Below are positions 18,001-25,203 of a stretch of 64,000 nt of DNA, piece after piece. Each line of letters starts with the position of its first letter. Within the stretch, counting starts at the first letter, position 1. This stretch comes from Sphingomonas sp. Leaf230 (GTDB taxonomy: Bacteria > Pseudomonadota > Alphaproteobacteria > Sphingomonadales > Sphingomonadaceae): assembly GCF_001421745.1 (NCBI RefSeq), contig NZ_LMKW01000011.1, forward strand, positions 124,001 to 188,000, given 5' to 3'. A program made the position numbers and the translations under genes. Below the pieces are notes generated by a model, which saw only the letters and a list, made by a program, of their open reading frames with translations, did not search any database and was not told the origin of the DNA.

Positions 18001-18086
18001 GCCGCGGTCTTTGCGGACACGGTCTTTGCGAAAGCCGGGCTGGCGACAAGAAGCGCTGTTCCGCAGAGCAGCCATTTCGCAACCAT
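15057..18086 (-). CDS. secreted tandem beta-helix (pectate-lyase-superfamily) protein with C-terminal beta-propeller
   Basis: 1009 residues. A signal peptide ends near ASPAFA (21). Two parallel-beta-helix openings of the Pectate_lyase_3/GH55 kind are present: GDGRVDDSVAIQQAIDAA near 52-70 with FLPSGRYRITRTI, and GDDTTDDTAALQRAID near 400-415 with YLPVGRYRVTDTL. Residues about 700-1005 look like an NHL/SMP-30-type propeller, with repeats such as AGGAVDAQGKLYFID, VNLAVDKSGDLLVL and AARDAAGNLYVANG. Tandem beta-helices are seen in GH55 exo-beta-1,3-glucanases, but catalytic residues could not be assigned. It is probably a periplasmic or secreted carbohydrate-active or binding protein, and it is next to a sugar-acid uptake region. 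Alternatives are a lyase or a non-catalytic scaffold. Confidence 0.8.
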   Translation of the reverse strand: MVAKWLLCGTALLVASPAFAKTVSAKTAAPTRSVSVYLSQPNDPRAITVKGVGDGRVDDSVAIQQAIDAAAAGGHGGVVFLPSGRYRITRTIFIRSAVRVFGVGATRPEIVLADNSAGFGSGVAAMVSFTGEDQYRVGKAPVPPRTSVPFDPAIFDATSSTFYSTLSNVDFRIGDGNAGAVAVRFRVAQHGYLRHVDFHIGSGLAGVYQAGNEFENLRFYGGRYGIMSEKTSPAWQFTLLDSEFQGQRDAAIREHEVDLTLVNVAIRDTPVGIEIDRGYSDSFWGKDVRFENVSQAGIVVSAENSVFTQIGFDNAVASNTPTFARFRDSGKTVAAAGPTYRVADFSYGLKLAGLGTIGEYATDVSIAPLARLPARRAPAIRAMPAVREWANVHDLGVKGDDTTDDTAALQRAIDTHRVLYLPVGRYRVTDTLKLRPDSVLISLHPSLTHLYLPDETPAYMGVGGPKALLESAKGGNAIVSGLGLWTGGVNPRATALLWRAGEASMINDVKIQGGGGTVLTKGSPIGFGDPRARFDGQHPSIWVTDGGGGTFAAIWSPNTLASAGFHVSNTKTPGHVYELSAEHHYRAEIVLDNVENWEFLAPQTEQEVRDGVDAISTEIRNSRNILFANYHSYRVTRSIKPMDAAVKLYNSGDIRFRNVHVNAESGFASCDAKGCGTYLRASKFPFENAIKDMTRGQEVRELEFAKLDVPAAPATAVQIPIPATPGVEKLADGFYSIAGGAVDAQGKLYFIDRRFQRIHGWSKTEGLSIVAEAPLDAVNLAVDKSGDLLVLSSAGRDGTVYSIDPTKPSDVKVIAPTPAKARRGAATVLPVNVWANGEFADRIDPTTYQYPPLADFFTSKMGEAKAQEYVSPDGSLVLPAFRVWNQGPDDHQGWRWSDTLDSYGFVTAPPGERVVLTNGSENRTYSGLVGDNGRVTDLKVVAPRGGESAARDAAGNLYVANGQVFVYRPDGTLLRRIDVPERPLQLVIGGADRRTLFILAHHALYSIGL

Positions 18087-18172
18087 CGTCCGTCTCCCGT
18101 TATCAGGACAGCAGTCCTACCGTTCGTGGAGGCCCGCTTCATCTGCGACGAAGGTCGTATTCGGAACCTTCA

Positions 18173-18296
18173 ATCCTCCCCCGCAAGGGGGAGGTGGCTG
18201 GCCCTTGCCAGACGGAGGGGGAGGTAAGGATAACGTCTGTTCCGCGTCCGCCCCCTCCGTCGCCTATGGCGCCACCTCCCCCTGGCGGGGGAGGAT
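18173..18296. repeat. long inverted-repeat element, family B
   Basis: The left arm (18173-18199) reads CCTCCCCCGCAAGGGGGAGG, itself a small hairpin, then TGGC. The right arm (18272-18296) is the near complement, GCCACCTCCCCCTGG...GGGGGAGGAT. The inner part also pairs (GACGGAGGGGG with CCCCCTCCGTC). It lies in the gap between the 1009-aa gene and the luxR-type gene. Related elements are at 43282-43430 and 59242-59400. Confidence 0.75.
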
Positions 18297-18306
18297 AAAG
18301 CGGATG

Positions 18307-18564
18307 TCAGATCGCTAGCGTCTGCGCGACGATCGCAGCCTGCGTCCGGTTGCGGACGTTCAGCTTGCGCATCAGGGCTGTCATGTGGACCTTCACGGTA
18401 GCCTCCGCGATCCCGAGATCGAACGCGATCTGTTTGTTGAGCAAACCCGAATGGACGCCGCGAAGGACCCTGATCTGCGTCGGCGTCAGGCGCGGCGACG
18501 CGGCGCACGTCACGGCAGTGGTCGCGGCCGAAGGTTGGTGCGTATCGTATCCAGGCCGTTCCAT
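18307..18564 (-). CDS. stand-alone LuxR/FixJ-type HTH protein
   Basis: 85 residues, essentially one GerE/LuxR DNA-binding domain: LTPTQIRVLRGVHSGLLNKQ, then IAFDLGIAEATVKVHMTALM and RKLNVRNRTQA. The conserved residues of the recognition helix (VKVHM...LMRKL) are present. There is no receiver or autoinducer domain, and the N-terminal 25 residues are low complexity. Start ATG 18564 is chosen because GGGAGGG lies six bases upstream; ATG 18570 sits right on that site. It is divergent from the gntP-type permease gene, so it could control that gene. It may work like small GerE-only regulators, or be the remains of a longer response regulator. Confidence 0.8.
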   Translation of the reverse strand: MERPGYDTHQPSAATTAVTCAASPRLTPTQIRVLRGVHSGLLNKQIAFDLGIAEATVKVHMTALMRKLNVRNRTQAAIVAQTLAI

Positions 18565-18751
18565 GGTCATCCCTCCCTGTGCGCCGGCCGAAGTCGTAGC
18601 GGCCGATGGGTGGCCGAGACGCGGTGGCAGCCGCTATTGATCCAGTGATCCGTTACGCGGATTCGGTTGGACAGGTTTTGACTATGGGCCGCGCTATCGG
18701 ACGCAATCAAGCCTTTTTTGTTGTCAGATCGAAAAGACCTGTCGTACAGAT

Positions 18752-18769
18752 CTGCCATCATATTGGCAG
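18752..18769. promoter_or_regulatory. palindromic candidate operator upstream of the gluconate permease gene
   Basis: CTGCCA-TCATAT-TGGCAG, a perfect 6-bp inverted repeat with a 6-base spacer, about 80 bases before the permease start and in the divergent luxR/gntP gap. The size fits a dimeric regulator such as the GntR protein encoded downstream. No copy was found elsewhere in the window by eye, so the link is a guess. Confidence 0.35.
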
Positions 18770-18849
18770 GCGAAGGCGCCGCCGACCAACGGGAGGGGCG
18801 TGATGTCACGAGCACTGGACGAGCGCGCGCGACTGCGATCTGTACGCCG

Positions 18850-20196
18850 ATGATCAGCCCCGACATGCGACTCGTGATCGCTGCACTCACGGGGATATTG
18901 CTTGCCGTCCTGATGATCGTTCGCGGTCGACTCCACCCCTTCATCGGCCTGTTGTGCGGTGCGTTCACCGTCGGCCTGCTCGCCGGGCTCCCCCTCCCCG
19001 ACGTCGCCAAGGCGGTGCAGAAGGGGGTCGGCGACATTATCGGCGGCACCGGGCTGGTCGTCGCGCTCGGCCTGTCGCTCGGCGCGATGCTGCATCTGTC
19101 GGGCGCGGCTGCGTCGCTTGCCAAAGGCGCGCTGCAGTTGACCGGCAAGCAGGCCGCACCCTGGGCGACGCTGGGCATCGCGATCATCGTCGGGCTTCCG
19201 CTGTTCTTCGAGACCGGCCTCGTCCTGCTGCTGCCGATCGTCGTCGCGGCCGCCGAGGAAATGACCGGCAAGGACGGCGCGGAACGCGATGCCGCCAAGT
19301 TGAGGCTGATCATGCCGGCGCTGGCAGGACTCGGCGTGGTCCACGCTCTGGTCCCGCCCCATCCCGGCCCCCTGCTCGCGGTCGAGGCGTTGGGCGCCAA
19401 CCTCGGCAAGACGATGCTCTACGGCATCGCGATCGCCATTCCGACGGCGATCATCTCCGGTCCGCTGCTCGCGAAGTTCACGACGCGCGGCGTGCGGCTG
19501 GAAGCACCGGTGTTGCATGATCCGGGGCTCGGCATCGCCCCGCCGCCGCGGCTGTGGTCGCTGTTGATCGTGCTCCTGCCGGTGCTGATGATCGCGACCG
19601 GCGAGCTGGGACAGATGATCCCGGGCATGAAAGGAACCGCATGGCTGGTTGCCGCGAGCAACCCTGTCGTCGCGCTGCTGCTGACCAACCTCATCGCGCT
19701 CCCGCTGCTGTTCGGCCGCCGGCTGCGCGAGGCTGCGATCCAGAACGCGGTGTGGCACGAGACGATGGGGGCCGCGGGGGCGATCCTGCTCGCGATCGGC
19801 GCGGGCGGCGCGTTGAAGCAGGTGCTGGTGACCGCAGGCCTGTCCGACCTGCTCGCGCGCACCGTATTGATGTATTCGATCTCGCCGCTGTTGCTCGGCT
19901 GGCTGGTCGCAGTCGGGATCCGCCTTGCTGCCGGCTCCGCGACGGTCGCGACGATCACCGCGGTAGGCATCATGCCAGGCGTCGTCGCAAGCTCGGGCGT
20001 GTCGCCCGAACTCGTCGTGCTCGCGATCGGCGCGGGCTCCGTGTTCTTCAGTCACGTCAACGATCCCGGCTTCTGGCTCGTCAAGAGCTATGTCGGCACC
20101 AGCACCGCGGACACGTTCCGCACCTGGTCGTTGCTGGAAACGTCGATCTCGGTCGTCGGCCTCGCGTTCGTCCTGGCGCTCAGCCATGTCGTCTAA
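18850..20196 (+). CDS. GntP-family gluconate/sugar-acid permease
   Basis: 448 residues, about 12-14 membrane segments. Family stretches include GVGDIIGGTGLVVALGLSLG, LPLFFETGLVLLLP, HALVPPHPGPLLAVE (the conserved PPHPGP loop) and the late FFSHVNDPGFWLVKSY (HVND-FW motif). GntP proteins import gluconate and related sugar acids by proton symport. Start ATG 18850; ATG 18865 is an alternative. The regulator gene overlaps its end. With the lactonase downstream, it may bring in aldonic or uronic acids set free in the periplasm. Confidence 0.92.
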   Translation: MISPDMRLVIAALTGILLAVLMIVRGRLHPFIGLLCGAFTVGLLAGLPLPDVAKAVQKGVGDIIGGTGLVVALGLSLGAMLHLSGAAASLAKGALQLTGKQAAPWATLGIAIIVGLPLFFETGLVLLLPIVVAAAEEMTGKDGAERDAAKLRLIMPALAGLGVVHALVPPHPGPLLAVEALGANLGKTMLYGIAIAIPTAIISGPLLAKFTTRGVRLEAPVLHDPGLGIAPPPRLWSLLIVLLPVLMIATGELGQMIPGMKGTAWLVAASNPVVALLLTNLIALPLLFGRRLREAAIQNAVWHETMGAAGAILLAIGAGGALKQVLVTAGLSDLLARTVLMYSISPLLLGWLVAVGIRLAAGSATVATITAVGIMPGVVASSGVSPELVVLAIGAGSVFFSHVNDPGFWLVKSYVGTSTADTFRTWSLLETSISVVGLAFVLALSHVV

Positions 20197-20917
20197 GACT
20201 CCGAGCACCCCGCCGCCGACCGTTCCGGACAAGCCCGCCGCGAACGGCATAAGGCTGGCGGACCGCGCCTATACCGCGATCGTCCAGATCATCCTCGATG
20301 AGCAGCTCGCGGTCGGCGACCGGCTTCCCGCCGAGGACAAGCTCGCCACGATGTTCGGCATGTCCCGCACGATCGTCCGCGAGGCGCTGGCGAGGCTCGC
20401 GTCCGACGGCATCACGCAGGCGCGGCGCGGTGCGGGATCCTACGTCAAGCGGCGACCGTCGGAGCGGCTCGGGTCGCACATGCAGATGGCCGACATCGCG
20501 GCGACGCTCGGCACCTACGAAGTCCGCTTCGTACTGGAGGCGGAGGCGGCGCGACTCGCGGCACAACGCCGGTCGCACCACCAGATGGACGCGATCGAAC
20601 ACGCGTTGGAGGCATTGCGCACCGCGTTGCTGTCGAACGCGCCGGCGCATGACGAGGACTGGGTGCTGCACCGCGCGATCGCCGAGGCGACCGCCAACGC
20701 CGCGTTCCTGCCGGTCTTCGATCACCTCCAGGATGCGGTGATGCGGATCCTCCGCGCCGGGGTCGACATCTCGCGGTCGCGTGCGCCGGAAGTGATCAAG
20801 GCGATGATGGACGAGCACGACGCGATCGTCGAAGCCATCCGCGCGCAGGATGCGGACGGCGCGGCGCTGGCGATGCGCTGGCATCTCTCGCAAGGCCGCA
20901 AGCGCCTGATGCCCTGA
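20186..20917 (+). CDS. GntR-family (FadR subfamily) transcriptional regulator
   Basis: 243 residues. The N-terminal winged helix reads GDRLPAEDKLATMFGMSRTI followed by VREALARLASDGI, the standard GntR signature. The C-terminal FCD effector domain shows VRFVLEAEAARLAAQR, then FHRAI-like LHRAIAEAT and MMDEHDAIVEAI...HLSQGRKRL, with the Asp and His positions that bind metal or ligand in FCD proteins. The start at 20186 overlaps the permease end by 11 bases, so the two are made together. It probably responds to a sugar acid and controls the permease, the TonB receptor downstream, or both. Confidence 0.92.
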   Translation: MSSKTPSTPPPTVPDKPAANGIRLADRAYTAIVQIILDEQLAVGDRLPAEDKLATMFGMSRTIVREALARLASDGITQARRGAGSYVKRRPSERLGSHMQMADIAATLGTYEVRFVLEAEAARLAAQRRSHHQMDAIEHALEALRTALLSNAPAHDEDWVLHRAIAEATANAAFLPVFDHLQDAVMRILRAGVDISRSRAPEVIKAMMDEHDAIVEAIRAQDADGAALAMRWHLSQGRKRLMP

Positions 20918-20965
20918 CGCATCAGGCTTCGGCTCGCGCGCCGCACCTGCGACCATGGTCGTAGA

Positions 20966-20979
20966 TGATACCGCGCTCA
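20966..20979. promoter_or_regulatory. imperfect LacI-type operator-like site upstream of the TonB receptor
   Basis: TGATACCGCGCTCA matches 8 of the 10 fixed positions of the general LacI-family pattern TGnTAnCGnTAnCA. It lies about 80 bases upstream of the receptor start. A perfect match to the same pattern is found between the two xylan operons at 31571-31584. It is suggestive only. Confidence 0.3.
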
Positions 20980-21060
20980 GTATATCGTAGAGAACGACAA
21001 GAATGACACGTCGCCAAGCCGGACCACGGCACGCGCTACGTGCGACAAGGGGATGGACGG

Positions 21061-24000
21061 ATGAACAAGGTTACGCGCGGTCGACGGTCAGTCGGATCTT
21101 TCAATGTTAACGCAACCAGCATGATCGTGCTGGCCACCGCGTTGCTCTGCGCCCCTGCCGCAGCCCAGACAATTGCCCCGCCGTCCGACCTGCCCGCTTC
21201 GACTCAATCGGCCGATCCGGCAGCACCGCCTCAGCCCCTGACCCCGCAGACCGCCGCAGAAGAGCAGGCCGCGCCGGACAAGGACATCGTCGTCACGGGG
21301 TCTCGCATCGTCTCGAGTGGCTATAACGCGCCAACACCGACGACCGTGATCGGCGAGGACCAGATCCTCAAGAACGCGCAGCCAAACATCTTCAACGCCG
21401 TCGCGCAGTTGCCGTCGCTGCAAGGCTCGACCGGCGCCTCCACCGGCACGTTCAGCACGTCGAGCGGTACGCAAGGATTGAGCTCGTTCTCGTTGCGCGG
21501 CCTTGGCCCGATCCGTACGCTGACCCTTCTCGATGGCCAGCGCGTCGTCGGCGCCAACGTCTCCGGCGTGCCCGACATCAGCATGTTCCCGCAGCTGCTG
21601 GTCAAGCGCGTCGACGTCGTCACCGGCGGCGCATCTGCCTCCTACGGCTCGGACGCGGTGGGCGGCGTGGTCAACTTCATCACCGACACGCGCTTCAAGG
21701 GCTTCAAGGCGAACGTGCAGGGCGGCATCACCAATTACGGCGACGACAAGCAGGGCCTGGTCCAGGCCGCGTTCGGCACGTCGCTGTTCGGCGACAAACT
21801 GCACCTGATCGTCAGCGGCGAATATGACGACGAGGACGGCGTCGGGCCGGGCGATTTCGGCACCGACCTCGCCAAGGGTCGCGACTGGTATCGCGCGACC
21901 ACGCTCGTCAACACCGGCCAGACCAACAACGGCCTGCCGCAGTTCAACTACCGCGACTATGCCCAGCCCTATCAATATGCGCGCTTCGGCCTGATCAACA
22001 ACGGCCCGTTGCAGGGCATCGCGTTCGACCAGAACGGCGCGCCGTATAATTTCAACTATGGCTCGAACGGTCGTCCGACCGGCACCGGCGGCGTCACCAA
22101 CTGCTTCCCCGCCAACAGCTTCTGCGTCGGCGGCGACCTGTCGGGCGCGCCGGGCTCGGGCGCATCGCTCAAATCCTCGCTGGAACGGCTCAACGGCTTC
22201 GGGCGGATCGGCTTCGACTTTGCCGAAAACAACGAGGCCTATGTCACCGTCAACGTCGCACAGGTGAAGACCAGCAACCAGCCGAGCCCAGGGTACAACC
22301 GCCCGAACCTGGCCGTGCAATGCGCCAACCCCTTCCTGCCACAGCTGGTGCGGGATCGTTGTGCGACGGCGATCAATCCCGCCACCGGTACTCCAGGGAT
22401 CACGCAATTCAACTTCGGTACCAGCAACGGCAACTTCCCCGATCCGCTGGTCCAGACGGACCGTCGCCAATACCGTTTCGTCGGCGGGCTGAAAGGCAAA
22501 TTCGAGATCGGCAGCACGCCCTGGACCTACGATGCCTATTACGAGCACGGCATCACAAAGGCGGCGATCGACGTCGACAATACCGTGTTGCAGCCCCGCT
22601 ATGTCGCGGCGACCAACGCGATCACGCTGAACGGCGCGATTGTCTGCGCCGATCCGGCCGCGCGCGCCGCCGGGTGCCAGCCTATCAACATCTTCGGCGG
22701 TGCGGTGCCGTCGGCATCGGCGCTCGCCTATGTCACGCCTGCCAACGGCCCGCTCCAGCGCACCAAGCTGACGCAGGACGTCGCCAGCCTCAACTTCTCC
22801 GGCGAGCCGCTCAACTTGTGGGCCGGGCCGTTGGCGGTTGCCTTCGGTGGCGAGTATCGTCGCGAATTCTACCGCGTCCACGGCGACCCCTATGGTGCGG
22901 GCGTCACCGCACTCAGCCCCAACAGCACCGCCTATCCCGCCGATCCGCTGTTGAATTCTGCATTGGGTAGCAACTGGGCGGCAGGCAACTACAAGAACGG
23001 CCGCGGCAAGTACGAAGTTTACGAGGGGTTCCTCGAGCTCAACCTGCCCCTGTTCAACAGCGAAGCCATCGGTCGTGCCAACCTGAACGGCGCCGGTCGC
23101 GTGACGCACTACTCAACGTCGGGCACGGTTTGGGCGTGGAAGGCCGGCGGCACTTGGGATACGCCGTTGGACGGTATCCGGTTGCGCGCCGTCACGTCGC
23201 GCGACGTCCGCGCGCCGAACCTGTCCGAACTGTTCGCCGCACCGACCGTCACCACGCTGCCGAACTTCACCAATCCCTTTTCCGGTAGCGGCGTGCAGGC
23301 GTTCCAGAACACCGTCGGCAACCCCGATCTGAAGCCGGAAATCGCGCGCAACACCGAGGTCGGTATCGTCCTGTCGCATCCGTCATGGGCACCGGGTCTC
23401 GGCCTGTCGTTCGACTATTACAAGATCAAGCTCGACGGCGTCGTCTCGACATTGTCGCCCGACCAGATCGTCCGCTTCTGCTTCGAGGGCAATCAGGCGT
23501 TCTGCGGCGGCTTCGTGCTGAACAGCCCGACCCAGGGCGGCAATTTCATCAACGTCCAGCCGTTCAATCTGGCATCGTGGAAGACCAGCGGGTTCGATAT
23601 CGAGGCGAGCTATCAGTGGAAAAAGCCGCTCGGCATCCCCGGCAACTTCACGCTCCGCGTGCTGGGTACGCATGTGAAGGAGTTCCTCGTCGACGCCGGG
23701 ATCGCCGGCGTTGACGTGGTCGACCAAGCCGGGGCCAACAACGGCGCGACGCCGGATTGGAAGTGGCTGGCGACGCAGAGCTACGACAACGACGTCTTTA
23801 GCCTCAACCTGCAGGAGCGCTGGTTCTCGGACGGCGTGTTCGGCAATCAATATGTCGTCTGCACCAGCGCTTGCCCGGCCTCGACCGCCAACCACCCGAC
23901 CATCGACTATAACAAGATGAAGGGTGCCTTCTACATCGACCTCGGCGGTTCGGTGAACCTGACCAAGCAGGTCAGCATGTTCTTCAAGGTCGACAATCTG

Positions 24001-24114
24001 TTCGATCACGACCCCGCGCCCGCACCGCAGACCAACACCGGGCTCGACGTCAATCCGGCGCTGTACGACACACTGGGCCGCATCTACCGGCTCGGGGTCC
24101 GCGCCCGGTTCTGA
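21061..24114 (+). CDS. large TonB-dependent receptor, probable oligosaccharide importer
   Basis: 1017 residues. A signal peptide ends near APAAAQ, followed by an acidic/Pro/Gln-rich linker and the TonB-box-like DIVVTGSRIVSSGYN. The plug shows NAVAQLPSLQG, LRGLGPIRTLTLLDGQRVVG and the VDVVTGGASASYGSDAVGGV stretch typical of large sphingomonad receptors. The barrel ends in LGVRARF with a terminal Phe. Start ATG 21061 (AAGGGG upstream); a GTG at 21040 is less likely. It sits between the gntP/gntR pair and the uronate operon, so a xylo- or glucurono-oligosaccharide is the best guess for substrate; specificity cannot be read from sequence. Confidence 0.92.
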   Translation: MNKVTRGRRSVGSFNVNATSMIVLATALLCAPAAAQTIAPPSDLPASTQSADPAAPPQPLTPQTAAEEQAAPDKDIVVTGSRIVSSGYNAPTPTTVIGEDQILKNAQPNIFNAVAQLPSLQGSTGASTGTFSTSSGTQGLSSFSLRGLGPIRTLTLLDGQRVVGANVSGVPDISMFPQLLVKRVDVVTGGASASYGSDAVGGVVNFITDTRFKGFKANVQGGITNYGDDKQGLVQAAFGTSLFGDKLHLIVSGEYDDEDGVGPGDFGTDLAKGRDWYRATTLVNTGQTNNGLPQFNYRDYAQPYQYARFGLINNGPLQGIAFDQNGAPYNFNYGSNGRPTGTGGVTNCFPANSFCVGGDLSGAPGSGASLKSSLERLNGFGRIGFDFAENNEAYVTVNVAQVKTSNQPSPGYNRPNLAVQCANPFLPQLVRDRCATAINPATGTPGITQFNFGTSNGNFPDPLVQTDRRQYRFVGGLKGKFEIGSTPWTYDAYYEHGITKAAIDVDNTVLQPRYVAATNAITLNGAIVCADPAARAAGCQPINIFGGAVPSASALAYVTPANGPLQRTKLTQDVASLNFSGEPLNLWAGPLAVAFGGEYRREFYRVHGDPYGAGVTALSPNSTAYPADPLLNSALGSNWAAGNYKNGRGKYEVYEGFLELNLPLFNSEAIGRANLNGAGRVTHYSTSGTVWAWKAGGTWDTPLDGIRLRAVTSRDVRAPNLSELFAAPTVTTLPNFTNPFSGSGVQAFQNTVGNPDLKPEIARNTEVGIVLSHPSWAPGLGLSFDYYKIKLDGVVSTLSPDQIVRFCFEGNQAFCGGFVLNSPTQGGNFINVQPFNLASWKTSGFDIEASYQWKKPLGIPGNFTLRVLGTHVKEFLVDAGIAGVDVVDQAGANNGATPDWKWLATQSYDNDVFSLNLQERWFSDGVFGNQYVVCTSACPASTANHPTIDYNKMKGAFYIDLGGSVNLTKQVSMFFKVDNLFDHDPAPAPQTNTGLDVNPALYDTLGRIYRLGVRARF

Positions 24115-24124
24115 TCGACCTCGA

Positions 24125-24148
24125 CCCCGGTAGCGATTGCTACCGGGG
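24125..24148. terminator. hairpin between convergent genes
   Basis: CCCCGGTAGC (24125-24134), GATT loop, GCTACCGGGG (24139-24148): a perfect 10-bp stem, 10 bases after the receptor stop and 5 bases before the convergent lactonase stop. There is no long T-run on either side. Confidence 0.65.
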
Positions 24149-24153
24149 GTATC

Positions 24154-25203
24154 TCAGCCTTGCCAACCCGCACGGAGCGGCAGGCGCAGGACGCGGTCGT
24201 TGGCGGTCATGTACAGCGCCCGCCCCCGCTCCCCGAACGCGCAGTTGGCGATCGGCGCGCCGGTCGTCACCAGCGCGAGCGGCTCCGCATCGGGCGTCAT
24301 GAACATCATCCCGCCGGGCACCGAGCACACCAGCGTCCCATCCCGCGCGACCTTCATGCCGTCGGGCAACCCCGCCCCGCCCCGCGCCTTCATCGCCTTG
24401 GCATCGAGCAGCACCCGGGTATTGCGCACGCCCTTCGCATCCAGGTCGTAGACCATGATCCGTGGTGCGGTCTCGTCCGATACCGATACGTAGAGTCGCG
24501 TCTCGTCAGGCGACAGCGCGATGCCGTTCGGTCGCGTGAGGCTTCCCTCCAGCAATTCGACCACACCACCGGGGCGCAGCCGATACACGCCGTTCATCGC
24601 CAGTTCCTTCAACGGCGACGTATCGCCTTCGGTCAGGCCGTAGGGCGGATCGGTGAAGTAGATCGTCCCGTCGCATGCGACATGCATGTCATTTGGGCTG
24701 TTGAACCGCTTGCCCTGATACCGGTCGACCACCACCTCGCGCCGCCGCGTAACCAGATTGACCCGGTCGATCGAACGCCCGCCACTGTTCGCGATTAGCA
24801 ACCGCCCCTCGCGATCGAGCGTCAGTCCGTTCGCACCCGGCTCCCGGACGAGCTTCGGATCGGTACCGACTGCCCCCGACGGATCGAGGAACGGCACGGG
24901 GGGGCCACCCTTGTGCCAGCGACGAACGATATTGGCAGGCGGATCGGAGAACAGCAGATATTGGCCGGCTTCCACCCATACCGGCCCCTCCGCCCAGCGA
25001 ATGCCGGTCGCGATCGTCTCGACCCGCGTGCCCGGCGCGACCATTCGGTCGAACGCGGGCGACAGACGCTGGATACGCGGCTCGGCGGCGGGGCCAGAAC
25101 CAAAAGCAGGCGCGGCGACCATCGCCATCGCTCCGAACAGGATGTCGCGACGTCCCGGCCGGAACGTGCCCTTCGCGCAAAGCTCAAGGTCGGGCTGCTT
25201 CAT
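24154..25203 (-). CDS. SMP-30/gluconolactonase family lactonase with Tat-type signal
   Basis: 349 residues. The N-terminus carries RPGRRDILFGAMAMVAAPAFG, a twin-arginine-like export signal. The six-bladed SMP-30/LRE propeller shows WAEGPVW (metal-ligand Glu), FNSPNDMHV (Asn), RPNGIALS (Asn) and LPDGMKV (Asp), the expected metal-site positions. The family opens sugar lactones such as glucono- or xylonolactone. The ATG overlaps the uronate-isomerase stop (ATGA), so it is the last gene of the uronate operon. Export would place lactone hydrolysis in the periplasm, feeding an acid to a permease; that is inference. Confidence 0.88.
   Translation of the reverse strand: MKQPDLELCAKGTFRPGRRDILFGAMAMVAAPAFGSGPAAEPRIQRLSPAFDRMVAPGTRVETIATGIRWAEGPVWVEAGQYLLFSDPPANIVRRWHKGGPPVPFLDPSGAVGTDPKLVREPGANGLTLDREGRLLIANSGGRSIDRVNLVTRRREVVVDRYQGKRFNSPNDMHVACDGTIYFTDPPYGLTEGDTSPLKELAMNGVYRLRPGGVVELLEGSLTRPNGIALSPDETRLYVSVSDETAPRIMVYDLDAKGVRNTRVLLDAKAMKARGGAGLPDGMKVARDGTLVCSVPGGMMFMTPDAEPLALVTTGAPIANCAFGERGRALYMTANDRVLRLPLRAGWQG

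Noticed and set aside
18098..18105. Half LacI-type site (TGATAACG on the minus strand) before the 1009-aa gene
   Set aside because: Only one half of the pattern matches; the second half does not. Eight-base matches are expected by chance.
21088..23109. 673-codon open frame on the minus strand inside the large TonB receptor
   Set aside because: The receptor on the plus strand has a signal peptide, plug motifs and a barrel end. The opposite frame is rich in Arg, Gly, Val and Asp without any motif, as expected of GC-rich shadow frames.
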